Counted from the first letter of the stretch, positions 1 to 8,685 are shown. The stretch: DNA of 64,000 nt from DASSQJ01 sp963730165 (GCA_963730165.1 CAVSQS010000005.1:186001-250000), one strand, 5' to 3'. The notes: generated by a model from the sequence alone, not told the origin. Numbers and translations: made by a program.

Positions 1-223
1 TCGTCCCGGTGTAGTAGTGCGCGAGGATCTGCTCGGCCGTGTACCCGTCCCTGGCCATCTCCATCGCGCCGTACTGGCTCATGCCGATGCTGTGCCCCCA
101 GCCGGCGCCGCGCACCACCCAGGTGCCTGCGCCGGCCGCGGCGGCCGGCGCGCTCGAGGCCGCCGCCACGCCGCACGCGGCGACGAGGGCGCCGACGAGG
201 CGCAGGGTACGCGGTCGTCTCAC
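1..223 (-). CDS. SpoIID/LytB-domain secreted protein, N-terminal part (cut by window edge)
   Basis: Only the first 74 codons lie in the window; the gene runs off position 1. The GTG at 223 is the only possible start because a TGA lies two codons upstream in frame. The protein opens with an Arg-rich n-region, a hydrophobic Ala/Val core and an Ala-rich stretch, a good Sec signal peptide of about 30 residues. It then reads GAGWGHSIGMSQYGA and, later, AEQILAHYYTGT, which match the GxGHGxGMSQYGA and ILxHYYPGT motifs of the SpoIID/LytB (amidase-enhancer) family. In actinobacteria such proteins are exported and linked to cell-wall work, which suits the wall-polymer genes that follow. Its catalytic or binding role cannot be judged from this fragment. 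Confidence 0.8.
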   Translation of the reverse strand, partial: MRRPRTLRLVGALVAACGVAAASSAPAAAAGAGTWVVRGAGWGHSIGMSQYGAMEMARDGYTAEQILAHYYTGT

Positions 224-254
224 GCGTCACAGTGAAGCACAGCAGTCCCGCGCG

Positions 255-1895
255 TCAGTGCGGTTCCACCCAGGGACCCGGCGGACCGGGCGCGGTCGGG
301 CAGAACTCCCTCCCCCAGAGCTCGCGGAAGACGACCCGGGCGGCGTCGTAGAACAGCGGGGGGTAGCGGCGCTCGATGACCGAGGCATCGAGGTCGCAGC
401 GCACGCTCTCGGCGTAGTCGGTGTCGGTACCGAGCACGACCTGCCGCTGGATCTCCTCGACGAGGTTGCCCGGCGACGAGGTGCGCACGGCGCGTTCGAC
501 CGCCGCGTTGGCCGGCCAGACGACGACGCCGACGAGGAGGGCCGCGAGCGCCGGGGCGACGGCCCAGAGCCAGCGACGGCGTCCTGATCCGGCCACGAGG
601 AGGGTCAGCAGGCTCGCCACCGTCGCGCTGGCGCCGGCCCAGATCCACGGTGTCGGCCGGTAGGTCGCGCCGACGGCCTTGACGACCTCGGGCGACTGCA
701 CGGACACCGACAGGATCGCCGCGCCGGCCACCCCGGCGACGGCGGACGCCACCGCCAGCACGAGCCAGGGCCTCGGGCCGAGCGCAGCGGGGCGAGATGG
801 CCCGGCGGTCCCGGGGTCGGCATCGCCCGTCGGCCTCCCCGGCCGGGTCAGCGCCCGGACGACGAGCACGAGCCCCACCGCGGTGCAGAGGCCCCAGAAC
901 CACCCGCCGCCCGACCCGGCGGGCGGCAGGTCGCCGCCGGTGAGGTCGGCCAGGTCCCGGCGGGCCTGGCCCAGCCCCGCTCCCGGGACCGCGGAGACCA
1001 GCTGGAGTCCCACCGTGCGCAGGACCGGGCCACCGAGGTCGAGGGCCAGCCCGGGGTACTCCGCCGAGCGGTAGCGCTCGATGATCAGTCGGGTCACGAG
1101 GAGGGTCGGGAGGAACCCCGCCGAGGTCCACCCGACGACGGTCCACCTCACCCGGTCCCCCGTCTCCCGCAGCCGACGCCACGAGGGACGCGCCTGGCCG
1201 AGCACGAGGAGGACGGCGAACGGGTAGGCCGCCCAGTGCAGCTCGTAGCTGAGCACGAGGGCTGCCGCGACGACGACGAGGAGGGCGGCGGCGAGCGCCC
1301 GCCGCGTGCGCCCCCACCCGGGCCAGCGGTTGACGACCCACAGGTTCAGCGCCCCGACGGCGAAGAGGATGAGGGCGCCCCCGATGCAGAGCTGGACGAA
1401 GGTGGTCCAGCCGTTGCGCAGGGGGTGGTTGGTCGTGGCACCCATCGCGAAGAGCGCCCCGAAGATCGCGGTGGCGACCCACGCGTGGGAGCGCGACGGC
1501 CGAGCCCCCGAGGAGCCCCTCAGCTGGCCCACCAGCACGCGGAAGGCGAGGACCGTGCCGGCGACGAGGGCAGCCTTGACGACGGCCTCACCCACCCACG
1601 TCTCGACCCCCAGCCACAGCGACATCTTCATGACGAGGTAGTAGCTGACGTGCTGGTACCAGACGCCGACGGGGGTGATGCGACCGCCGAGACGCAGCCG
1701 CCAGTCCATGTCGTGGATGGTCCACGGCACGGTGTCGAGGATCGACGGGAACCGCACGACCGAGAGCAGGTAGTGGTACTTGCTGTCGGACATCACCGGC
1801 GCCACGAGCACCGGCATGAGCAGGCCGACGACCCCCACGACGAGCAGGCCCGCTCCCACGGTCCCGACCGTCCGGGAGGACCTCAGCCACGACAC
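255..1895 (-). CDS. polytopic membrane protein, possible GT-C-type sugar transferase
   Basis: 546 aa with roughly 11-12 hydrophobic segments spread over the whole length; I do not recognise a named family. A hydrophobic first helix (about residues 12-34) is followed by an extracytoplasmic stretch rich in aromatic residues and Asp/His (about 36-75, including MSDSKYHY, WTIHDMDWRLR and WYQHVSYY). An acidic or aromatic first loop is typical of GT-C enzymes that use polyprenyl-phosphate sugars, so such a role is possible but unproven. The soluble C-terminal tail (about 455-546) contains Cys pairs (VRCDLD, EFCP). The GTG start is supported by TAGGGT placed 6 nt before it. It is divergent from the GT2 gene at 2017 and sits at the edge of the glycopolymer locus. 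Confidence 0.65.
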   Translation of the reverse strand: MSWLRSSRTVGTVGAGLLVVGVVGLLMPVLVAPVMSDSKYHYLLSVVRFPSILDTVPWTIHDMDWRLRLGGRITPVGVWYQHVSYYLVMKMSLWLGVETWVGEAVVKAALVAGTVLAFRVLVGQLRGSSGARPSRSHAWVATAIFGALFAMGATTNHPLRNGWTTFVQLCIGGALILFAVGALNLWVVNRWPGWGRTRRALAAALLVVVAAALVLSYELHWAAYPFAVLLVLGQARPSWRRLRETGDRVRWTVVGWTSAGFLPTLLVTRLIIERYRSAEYPGLALDLGGPVLRTVGLQLVSAVPGAGLGQARRDLADLTGGDLPPAGSGGGWFWGLCTAVGLVLVVRALTRPGRPTGDADPGTAGPSRPAALGPRPWLVLAVASAVAGVAGAAILSVSVQSPEVVKAVGATYRPTPWIWAGASATVASLLTLLVAGSGRRRWLWAVAPALAALLVGVVVWPANAAVERAVRTSSPGNLVEEIQRQVVLGTDTDYAESVRCDLDASVIERRYPPLFYDAARVVFRELWGREFCPTAPGPPGPWVEPH

Positions 1896-1901
1896 GGCGG
1901 C

Positions 1902-1907
1902 ACCCTA
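1902..1907 (-). promoter_or_regulatory. -10 element of leaderless promoter for the membrane protein
   Basis: TAGGGT on the minus strand, followed by exactly 6 nt and then the GTG at 1895, with no Shine-Dalgarno between. It is divergent from the promoter at 2005. Confidence 0.55.
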
Positions 1908-2004
1908 CCCCGAGTGCCTCGCCCGCTGGCCGCGGGCGCCTGCGCGTCGGCCGATCGGGTGCCGGACGTCGGGCGCCCGGGCCGGGGCGAGCCGGGCCGG
2001 GCCG

Positions 2005-2010
2005 TAGATT
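2005..2010 (+). promoter_or_regulatory. -10 element of leaderless promoter for GT2 gene
   Basis: TAGATT ends 6 nt before the GTG at 2017. There is no purine-rich ribosome site, so the transcript probably begins at or next to the start codon. Confidence 0.55.
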
Positions 2011-2016
2011 GGGCCG

Positions 2017-2958
2017 GTGTCCACACCGTCCGTTCCCCTCGTCGTCGTCGGGGTCGCGACCCGAGGACGACCGGAGGGCCTGCGCCGTCTCGTCGACGGC
2101 CTCGCCGCGCAGCAGGGCACCGAGACCTTCCGACCCGCCCTCGTCGTCGTCGACAACGACCCCGTGGGCAGCGCGCGGGCGGTGGCGGACTCGGCCGCCA
2201 CGGTCACCGGATGGCCGGTGCGTTACGCGGTGGAGCCGGAGGCCGGCATCCCGGCCGCCCGGCGCCGGGTCGTCGCCCTCGCCCTCGAGGCGGGAGCCGA
2301 CGCCCTGGTGTTCGTCGACGACGACGAGGAGGCGCCCCCGCAGTGGCTCGCGACCCTGGTCGGCCACTGGCGGTGCTCGGCCGCCGACGCCGTCACCGGC
2401 CCGGCGCGGCGCCGCATCCCGGACGGCGCGCCGGCCTGGACCCGCTCGAGCGACCTGTTCGACCCGACGGGGCGCCACGCGACCGGGACCCGGATGACCA
2501 AGGCCTACACGAACAACCTCCTCGTCTCCCGGAAGGTGCTCGAGCGGCTCGACGTGCCCTTCGACGACGCCTTCCGACACACCGGCTCCAGCGACCTGCA
2601 CTTCTCCCTCCGGATGGTCCGCGCGGGCTTCACCATCGAGTGGTGCGAGGAGGCGGTCGTCGAGGAGCACGTGCCGCAGAGCCGGCTCACCTGGCGTTGG
2701 TACGTCCGGCGCGCCTACCGCTCCGGAGCCGGGGACACCGTCGCGCGCCGGCTCATCGAGCCGGGCCCCCGCTCGCTGCTCGACGCGCTGGCCCGGGCCG
2801 CCGCACGGCTGGGGCACGGACTGGTGCTGCTGCCGGTCTCCCTCGTCCGACCCGGGCTGCGCCCTCTCGCCGTGCGGCGGGTCGCCTCGGGTGTCGGCTC
2901 GTTCGCCGGGCTGCTCGGCCACAACTACGAGGAGTACCGCCGCCCCGACTCCGTCTGA
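2017..2958 (+). CDS. GT2 family glycosyltransferase
   Basis: 313 aa inverting GT-A glycosyltransferase that would move a sugar from a nucleotide donor to a growing glycan at the inner face of the membrane. The N-terminus has the family layout: a VVVGVATRGRP strand, VVVDNDP near residues 43-49 for nucleotide binding, and the metal-binding acidic cluster DDDEE at 101-105. A later WCEEAVVEEHVP segment fits the acceptor or catalytic-base region. The C-terminal 80 residues are Arg/Ala/Leu-rich and may lie on the membrane. GTG start chosen from the -10/start spacing. Donor and acceptor are unknown. Its 3' end converges on the ABC ATPase gene with a 26-nt gap. Confidence 0.8.
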   Translation: MSTPSVPLVVVGVATRGRPEGLRRLVDGLAAQQGTETFRPALVVVDNDPVGSARAVADSAATVTGWPVRYAVEPEAGIPAARRRVVALALEAGADALVFVDDDEEAPPQWLATLVGHWRCSAADAVTGPARRRIPDGAPAWTRSSDLFDPTGRHATGTRMTKAYTNNLLVSRKVLERLDVPFDDAFRHTGSSDLHFSLRMVRAGFTIEWCEEAVVEEHVPQSRLTWRWYVRRAYRSGAGDTVARRLIEPGPRSLLDALARAAARLGHGLVLLPVSLVRPGLRPLAVRRVASGVGSFAGLLGHNYEEYRRPDSV

Positions 2959-2984
2959 GCCGCGCGGTCCCCGAGCGCACCGGC

Positions 2985-4736
2985 TCAGAACAGGTCGGCG
3001 GCAGTGTCCTCGTCGTCGTCCTCGGCGCGCGCGACGTAGGCCGCGAGGGCGCGCCGGACGGCGGGGTCGATGCTGCCGGCGGAGCCGAGGACGACGATCC
3101 GCTCGGGGGCCAGGCGCTCGAGCTCGCGGTGGGCCGCGTCGGGGATCTGCGCGGGGTCGACGAGCAGCACCGGGGCGTCGACGAGCACCGCGCCGCTCAG
3201 CGCGGTCACCGCCTCGCCGAGCTCGGTCGTCGACCCGACGAGGACGAGGTCGGCGGTCTGCGGGTGGCGCTCGGCCACCTCGCCGGCGACGAGGGTCGCG
3301 GTGTCGCCGACGACCCTCCGGACGGGCACACCGTACCGGTCGCCCAGGGCCCCGAGGACGTCGTCGGAGAGGACGTTCTCGTCACCGACGACGACGACCT
3401 CCTGGGGCCGCAGCCGGGCCACCTCGGCGAGCGTGGCGTCGGGCACGGCGTCGACGTTGGTGAGGAGCACGGCCCCACGCCCCCACGCGGCGGCCTGCGC
3501 CGCGACGAACGCGGCCTGCTCGTCGCCACGCAGGACGAGGTAGACCCGGTCGACGTCGTCCGGTGGCAGCAGTCGCGTGCACGCCGCGGCGACGTCACCC
3601 TTGGTCTCGCCGTCGATCCGGTCGATCGGCATCCCGAGCGCGTCCCCGAGCGCGACGACGGCGTCGTCCGAGACGTGCCGGGTGTTGCCGAGCACGTGCA
3701 CCTCGGCGGGCCGCAGCCGCCGCACCTCGTCGACGACGTCCTCCGGGGCGCCGAGGTGGGGGACCTGGAGGACGAGACCCGCTCGGCTTGCGGCGACCGG
3801 GACCGCGAGGAGGCCGGCCGTGGCGTCCGCGGCCGGGGCCAGCACCACCGTCGACACCCGGTCCTCGACGAGCCGCGAGGAGACCCTGGCCGAGAGCTCG
3901 GGCCGTGACCCGGACTGCCACCGGGCGACGCCGGGCACGGCCTTCTCGTACGGGGCGATGAAGGTCGGCTGCACGCGGCGGTTCTTCGCGTACTCGTCGA
4001 CGACGTCGTCGGAGGCACCGTCGGCGACGAGGACGCCGTCGTGGAGCCACAGGGCGCGGTCGGTCATCTCCCGGATGGTGTTGGCGGAGTGGGAGACGAG
4101 GAAGATCGTCCCCGCCCGCTTCCGCAGCTCGGTGATCCGCTCGGAGCTCTTCTCGCGGAAGTGGGCGTCACCGGTGGCGAGCGCCTCGTCGATGACGAGG
4201 ACCTCCGGCGAGGCGGCGGTGGAGATGGCGAACCGCAGCCGGGCCGCCATCCCGGAGGAGTAGGTGGACATCGGGAGGTGGATCGCGTCGCCGATCTCGG
4301 CGAAGTCGACGATCTCGTCGAATGCCTCGTCGACCTCCGCACGGCTCAGTCCGAGGGCCTGGGCACCGATGTAGATGTTGCGCGCCCCCGACAACCCGCG
4401 GACGAGGATGGCGTTGACGCCGAGCAGCGCCGGCGTCCCCGCCGCCCAGACCTCCCCCGACGTCGGCGGCATGAGGCCGGCGACCGCCCGCAGGAGGGTC
4501 GACTTGCCCGAACCGTTGCGCCCGATGATGCCGATCGCCTCGCCGTGCATGGCCGTGAACGAGACGTCCTTGACGGCGTGCACCCTCCGCGGGGCCTTCT
4601 GCCCTCCACGGAAGGCGGTGAAGAGGCCGCCCTGACGCCCGCCTGCTCGCGACCGGGTGCCGAAGACGCGGTAGACCACGTCGACGTGCGAGGCGATGAC
4701 CGAGGGCACCGGGTCGCTGAGGTCAGCCCCGGCCAT
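2985..4736 (-). CDS. polysaccharide ABC exporter ATPase with C-terminal CWB2-like repeats
   Basis: 583 aa. Residues 1-250 are a Wzt/TagH-type ATPase: Walker A GRNGSGKST (about 72-80), signature YSSGM (159-163), Walker B VLVIDE (179-184) and the H-loop His in LVSHS (about 216). The rest is not the usual Wzt beta-sandwich. From about 285 to 575 it holds three cell-wall-binding-2 (CWB2)-like units; each has a strand such as VHVLGNTRHVSDDAV, VVVVGDENVLSDDVL or IVVLGSAGSIDPAV, preceded by a segment like GAVLLTNVDAVPDATLAEVARL. CWB2 repeats normally sit in secreted proteins, yet no signal peptide is present here. The ATG at 4736 has GAGGGG 5 nt upstream and overlaps the permease 3' end by 14 nt; a GTG at 4748 lacks a spaced ribosome site. 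It powers export of the lipid-linked polymer. Confidence 0.88.
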   Translation of the reverse strand: MAGADLSDPVPSVIASHVDVVYRVFGTRSRAGGRQGGLFTAFRGGQKAPRRVHAVKDVSFTAMHGEAIGIIGRNGSGKSTLLRAVAGLMPPTSGEVWAAGTPALLGVNAILVRGLSGARNIYIGAQALGLSRAEVDEAFDEIVDFAEIGDAIHLPMSTYSSGMAARLRFAISTAASPEVLVIDEALATGDAHFREKSSERITELRKRAGTIFLVSHSANTIREMTDRALWLHDGVLVADGASDDVVDEYAKNRRVQPTFIAPYEKAVPGVARWQSGSRPELSARVSSRLVEDRVSTVVLAPAADATAGLLAVPVAASRAGLVLQVPHLGAPEDVVDEVRRLRPAEVHVLGNTRHVSDDAVVALGDALGMPIDRIDGETKGDVAAACTRLLPPDDVDRVYLVLRGDEQAAFVAAQAAAWGRGAVLLTNVDAVPDATLAEVARLRPQEVVVVGDENVLSDDVLGALGDRYGVPVRRVVGDTATLVAGEVAERHPQTADLVLVGSTTELGEAVTALSGAVLVDAPVLLVDPAQIPDAAHRELERLAPERIVVLGSAGSIDPAVRRALAAYVARAEDDDEDTAADLF

Positions 4737-5601
4737 AGGTCCCCTCACCTCTCCAGAACACGATGATGCCGAGGACGAACGTCACCACGGCCCAGACCCC
4801 CGAGGCCACCCACATCGAGACGATGAGCGGCTGCTCGGCCATCAGCGCCTGGCGCGCCGTCGTCAGGTGGAGCGCGAAGGGCTGGTACTCGAGCACCAGG
4901 CGGATCGGCTCCGGCGCCTTGGCCGCGAAGACGGTGATGCTGAAGAAGACCCCCGACAGGTAGCGGATGACCCGCAGGGCCACCGGGATGAGGTTCGCGA
5001 GGTCGCGCGAGACGTGGACGACGCGCGCACCGATGAGGGCGAACCCGGTGATGGTGAGCACCTGGAAGAGCAGGGCGACCGGGAACAGCAGCCACTCCCA
5101 GCGCGGCGGCTCGCCCGTGAGGACCATGGTGAGCACGAGGACGCCGAAGGCCGGGAGCGCCGCGAACATCTCGGTGAGCCCCACCGACAGCGGCAGCACC
5201 GCGCGCGGGAAGCGCAGGGCGCGCACGAGCCCGGTGTTGCCGGTGACCGACCTCGAGCCGCTCTGGACCACCGACGTGCTCACGGCGAACAGCACGACGC
5301 CGATGGCGAGGAAGCCGATGAAGTTCTCGACGCCGCGCCGGGTCCCGAGGAGCAGGCCGAAGATGAAGAAGTAGCTGACGATGAGCAGCAGCGGGTTGAA
5401 GAGGGCCCACAGCCGCCCGAGGCGGTTGTTCTGGTAGCGCGCCTCCGACTGACCCGCGGAGAGGGTCGCGATGAACGAGCGCCGGGACCAGAGGTCGACG
5501 AGGTAGGGCCGCAGTGCGGGGCGTTCACCCAGGGAGTGCAGCCCGTACCGGTCCGCGAGCTCCCGGGCCTGCTCGACGGTGGGCGGAGGGGCCTGAGTCA
5601 T
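4723..5601 (-). CDS. ABC-2 type polysaccharide/teichoic-acid export permease (Wzm/TagG-like)
   Basis: 292 aa with six predicted membrane helices, the ABC2_membrane layout. The cytoplasmic N-terminus (about 55 residues) ends in SEARYQNNRLGRLWALFNP, the amphipathic lead-in seen before TM1 in Wzm/TagG proteins. A LVRALRFPRAVLPLS segment matches the region after TM2 that couples to the ATPase. It forms the channel partner of the ATPase encoded immediately downstream (14-nt overlap). The ATG at 5601 lies 10 nt after the dehydrogenase stop, so dehydrogenase, permease and ATPase form one operon. It moves an undecaprenyl-linked polymer across the membrane before LCP-mediated attachment. Confidence 0.88.
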   Translation of the reverse strand: MTQAPPPTVEQARELADRYGLHSLGERPALRPYLVDLWSRRSFIATLSAGQSEARYQNNRLGRLWALFNPLLLIVSYFFIFGLLLGTRRGVENFIGFLAIGVVLFAVSTSVVQSGSRSVTGNTGLVRALRFPRAVLPLSVGLTEMFAALPAFGVLVLTMVLTGEPPRWEWLLFPVALLFQVLTITGFALIGARVVHVSRDLANLIPVALRVIRYLSGVFFSITVFAAKAPEPIRLVLEYQPFALHLTTARQALMAEQPLIVSMWVASGVWAVVTFVLGIIVFWRGEGTYGRG

Positions 5602-5611
5602 CGCGCCGGGG

Positions 5612-6874
5612 TCAGAGCCGGTGCACGCGCTCGGACGGGGCCGCGGTGCCGCGGGTGTCGAAGAACCGCCGCGACGCCGACGCGAGCGCCGGGACGTCGT
5701 AGTCCCGGTGGTTCTGGAGCAGCACGACGAGGTCGGCCTCCTGCACCGCGGCGTGGAGGTCGTCGGCGGCGGGCACCGCTCCCCCGAAGGCCGACCACGT
5801 GTCGACGTGCGGGTCGTGGAAGGTGAGGTCGGCCCCCTTGTCGAGCATGTGGCGCGCCACCGGGACCGCGGGGGACTCGCGCTGGTCGGCGATGTTCGGC
5901 TTGTACGTGACCCCGAGGAGGAGGATCTTCGCCCCGCGGATCGCCTTGCCGTCCTCGTTGAGCAGGTCCTGGGCGCGGGAGACGACGTACGCCGGCATCG
6001 TCGCGTTGATCTCCTGGGCGAGCTCGACGAACCGGAAGGGGTAGCCGAGCTTGGCGCGCACGTTGTAGGACAGGTAGTTGGGGTCGATGGGGATGCAGTG
6101 ACCACCCACGCCGGGGCCGGGGTAGAAGGCCTGGAACCCGAACGGCTTCGTCTTCGCGGCGTCGATGACGTCCCAGAGGTCGATGCCGAGGTCGTGACAG
6201 AAGCGCGCCATCTCGTTGACGAGCGCGATGTTGATGTGGCGGTAGGTGTTCTCGAGCAGCTTGGCCGTCTCGGCCTCGCGGGTGCCCTTGGTCCGCACGA
6301 CGGTGTCGACGAAGCGGCCGTAGAACTCGGCGGCCCGGTCTCCGCACGCCGGGGTGAGTCCGCCGACGACCTTCGGGGTGTTCTTGGCGCCGAACTGCGT
6401 GTTGCCGGGGTCGATGCGCTCGGGTGAGAAGGCGAGGTGGAAGTCGGTCCCCGCGGTGAGGCCACCCGCCTCGAGGATCGGCCGCACGACCTCCTCGGTC
6501 GTGCCCGGGTAGGTCGTCGACTCGAGGATGACGAGGGTCCCCGGGGTGAGGTTGCGCGCGACCGCACCGACGGCGCCCTCCACGGCGCCGAGGTCGGGCC
6601 CACCGTCCTCGCCCAAGGGCGTCGGCACGCAGATGACGACGGTGTCGGCCTCCTTGACGACGTCCTCGTCCGTCGAGGCCCGGAAGCCACCGGCGAGGAT
6701 CTCACCGAGCTCGTCGTCGCTGATGTCGTCGATGTGGGACCGACCCGCGTTGAGGTCGTCGACGACGGCGCGGCTGATGTCGAAGCCGCGGACGCTGAGC
6801 CCCGCACGCACCGCCTCCTGCACGAGGGGCAGCCCCACGTAGCCGAGACCGATGACGGTGAGGTCGACGGACAT
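5612..6874 (-). CDS. UDP-N-acetylhexosamine 6-dehydrogenase (WecC/WbpA-like)
   Basis: 420 aa. It oxidises C6 of a UDP-HexNAc (UDP-ManNAc or UDP-GlcNAc) to the uronic acid in two NAD+-dependent steps. Visible: Rossmann motif GLGYVG (9-14), SPERIDPGN (150-158), the central-helix Lys in ETAKLLENTYRH (about 205), the catalytic Cys260 in GPGVGGHCIPIDP, and the C-terminal domain with LLLGVTYKPNIADQRESP. The PERIDPGN and GGHCIPIDPNYL wording points to the N-acetyl-sugar branch rather than UDP-glucose dehydrogenase. With wecB at 10002 it would give UDP-ManNAcA; UDP-GlcNAcA is the alternative. The ATG at 6874 has AAGGAG 7 nt upstream. First gene of the exporter operon. Confidence 0.88.
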   Translation of the reverse strand: MSVDLTVIGLGYVGLPLVQEAVRAGLSVRGFDISRAVVDDLNAGRSHIDDISDDELGEILAGGFRASTDEDVVKEADTVVICVPTPLGEDGGPDLGAVEGAVGAVARNLTPGTLVILESTTYPGTTEEVVRPILEAGGLTAGTDFHLAFSPERIDPGNTQFGAKNTPKVVGGLTPACGDRAAEFYGRFVDTVVRTKGTREAETAKLLENTYRHINIALVNEMARFCHDLGIDLWDVIDAAKTKPFGFQAFYPGPGVGGHCIPIDPNYLSYNVRAKLGYPFRFVELAQEINATMPAYVVSRAQDLLNEDGKAIRGAKILLLGVTYKPNIADQRESPAVPVARHMLDKGADLTFHDPHVDTWSAFGGAVPAADDLHAAVQEADLVVLLQNHRDYDVPALASASRRFFDTRGTAAPSERVHRL

Positions 6875-6961
6875 GAATGTTCTCCTTGGTGGACTCCCTC
6901 GCCGACGGCCGCCGGACGGGCGACGCGAGTCTAACCGAGCCGCGAGGCCGCCCCCGCATGC

Positions 6962-6967
6962 CATGAT
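6962..6967 (+). promoter_or_regulatory. -10 element fixing the GT start at 6974
   Basis: CATGAT followed by 6 nt and GTG at 6974. The spacing favours this GTG over the upstream in-frame GTG at 6968. Confidence 0.45.
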
Positions 6968-6973
6968 GTGGCG

Positions 6974-8056
6974 GTGCCCGGCCGCCTCGACGACCGTCCC
7001 GTGGTCCTGCTCATGTCGAGCAACGGCGTCGGCATGGGACACCTGACCCGTCTCCTGGCGTACCTGCGGCGCCTCCCCGACGAGGTCCGGGCCCACGTCG
7101 TGTCGCTGAGCCAGGCCGTCCCCGTCGTGGCCCGCTACGACGTGCCGTGGGAGTACATCCCCAGCCAGCACGCGACAGGTCTCGACTCCGGTCGGTGGCG
7201 CGCGCTGTTCACCGAGCGGGTGGACGAGGTCGTGGGGCGGGTGCGTCCCGCCGTCCTCGTCTTCGACGGGACCCACCCCTACGCGGGCCTCGACACCGCG
7301 CTCGAGGCCCACCCGCACACCCGCGCCGTCTGGTCGCGTCGGGCGATGTGGAAGCCCGGCCGCAACCGGCACCAGCTGGCCAAGGAGGCCTGGTTCGACC
7401 TCGTCCTCGAGCCGGGAGACCTCGCGGCGGCGGCGGACCGGGGCGCGACGGTCGGCCGGGAGGCGACGCGCGTCCGCCCGGTCACCCTCCTCGACGCCGC
7501 CGAGGGGAGCGACCGAAGCACGGCGCGTGCCGCCCTCGGCCTGCCCGGCGGCCCGCCGCTGGCCCTCGTGTCTCTCGGCGCCGGGACGATCAACGACACC
7601 ACCGCCGAGCTGCGGGCCGCCGCCGACGCGGCGCGGCGACGCGGCTTCGAGGTCTGCGTGACCCAGCCGCAGATCGCCGCCGACCGGTCCCTCGGTGACG
7701 TCCACCTCGTGCGCCACTACCCGCTCGCGGAGCACCTCGCCGCGTTCGACGTGTCCGTCGCGGCCTGCGGGTACAACTCCTTCCACGAGCACCTCCGACA
7801 GGGGCTCCCGACGGTGTTCGTGCCGAACGCCTCGACCTCCCTGGACGACCAGGTCGGCCGGGCGCGCTACGCGCACGAGGCCGGCTGGTCGGTCGCCGTC
7901 GACACCCTCGTCGACGGCGGCGCCGACGCGGCCCTCGACGAGCTGCTCGACCCGGCGCGGACCGACCCGGAGGCCGCCCGGCGCGCGGACCCCGGGAACG
8001 GTGCGGGGGACGCGGCGGCGCACCTCGCCCGCCTGGCCCTCACGGGTGCCCGATGA
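6974..8056 (+). CDS. MurG-like (GT28-type) glycosyltransferase
   Basis: 360 aa GT-B-fold enzyme. The N-terminus carries the Gly-rich acceptor loop (SSNGVGMGHLTRL), as in MurG and MGDG synthases. The C-terminal half has the nucleotide-sugar face: LVSLGAGT, CVTQPQ, HYPLAEHLAAFDVSVAACGYNSFHE and VFVPNASTSLDDQVGRA, equivalent to MurG's GGxGA, donor-contact Glu and DDQ segments. The donor is probably a UDP-sugar; the acceptor is unknown. Start chosen from CATGAT-6 nt-GTG; GTG 6968 is the alternative. The stop overlaps the next start as ATGA, so the two genes are translationally coupled. It is divergent from the dehydrogenase operon. Confidence 0.75.
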   Translation: MPGRLDDRPVVLLMSSNGVGMGHLTRLLAYLRRLPDEVRAHVVSLSQAVPVVARYDVPWEYIPSQHATGLDSGRWRALFTERVDEVVGRVRPAVLVFDGTHPYAGLDTALEAHPHTRAVWSRRAMWKPGRNRHQLAKEAWFDLVLEPGDLAAAADRGATVGREATRVRPVTLLDAAEGSDRSTARAALGLPGGPPLALVSLGAGTINDTTAELRAAADAARRRGFEVCVTQPQIAADRSLGDVHLVRHYPLAEHLAAFDVSVAACGYNSFHEHLRQGLPTVFVPNASTSLDDQVGRARYAHEAGWSVAVDTLVDGGADAALDELLDPARTDPEAARRADPGNGAGDAAAHLARLALTGAR

Positions 8057-8685
8057 GCGGGGCGGACCGTCGGCAGGCCGTCGCGGCCGCCGTCCGCCGG
8101 GTGCCGGGGTACCGCGCCGTCAGGGAGGCCGTGCTCCCACGGGTCAGGGACAACGCGACCCTCTCCGACGTCGTGTGGCGGGTCTTCCGCCCCGACCCGC
8201 GCCTCGGGGCGACGCCCGTCCCGTTCGCCGGCGGGCGGCACGTCACCGGCCCCGGCATCGACCGCCTCCCCGTCGTCGCCTTCGACCTCCTCGCCGTCCC
8301 GGCGGACCTGCTCGAGGAGGCGGTCGAGGGCCTGGCGGAGCTCCAGCGCAGCACGCTCGCCTTCCGCCCGGTCCTCGTCGTGTCGGCGCCGGTCTTCGAC
8401 CTCGCCCGGAGGCACGGATTCGTCGTCGACCTCGTCGCCTCGCCCGAGGACTGGTGGGGCGAGGACGGCGACTACGACGGCTACGTCGCACGGCGCATGG
8501 TGTCGGTCCGGCAGGGGTTCCGCCCCTGGCACGTCGTCCGGGTCCGGGGCGACGGCGCCGTCGAGGCCCCGGACGTCCGGCTGCTCCTGGCGGCGGCGAG
8601 GGCGATGTCGTCCGGCGGCGATGCACCGGAGGTCCGGGCCTGCGCGCCGACCGACCCGGACCGCGGCGGCGCCGACCGCGGCTAG
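8053..8685 (+). CDS. protein of unknown function in glycopolymer locus
   Basis: 210 aa, family not recognised. It has no signal peptide or clear membrane helix. The N-terminus is basic and amphipathic (RRVPGYRAVREAVLPRVRDN). The middle alternates strands and helices (LPVVAFDLL, FRPVLVVSAPVFDLARRHGFVVDLV), and a conserved-looking acidic/aromatic patch follows (SPEDWWGEDGDYDGYVARRM). Its start overlaps the stop of the MurG-like transferase by 4 nt, so it is probably made together with it and may be a partner subunit or accessory factor. The last residues are Asp/Arg/Gly-rich, and its stop codon overlaps the -10 of the next promoter. Confidence 0.55.
   Translation: MSGADRRQAVAAAVRRVPGYRAVREAVLPRVRDNATLSDVVWRVFRPDPRLGATPVPFAGGRHVTGPGIDRLPVVAFDLLAVPADLLEEAVEGLAELQRSTLAFRPVLVVSAPVFDLARRHGFVVDLVASPEDWWGEDGDYDGYVARRMVSVRQGFRPWHVVRVRGDGAVEAPDVRLLLAAARAMSSGGDAPEVRACAPTDPDRGGADRG

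Noticed and set aside
1236..3908. 890-codon plus-strand open frame
   Set aside because: Its translation is low-complexity Arg/Gly/Pro/Asp, it crosses three recognisable genes on both strands, and it is explained as a high-GC antisense shadow.
4737..4748. GTG start at 4748 for the ABC ATPase
   Set aside because: Its only purine-rich stretch directly abuts the GTG; the ATG at 4736 has GAGGGG at proper spacing.
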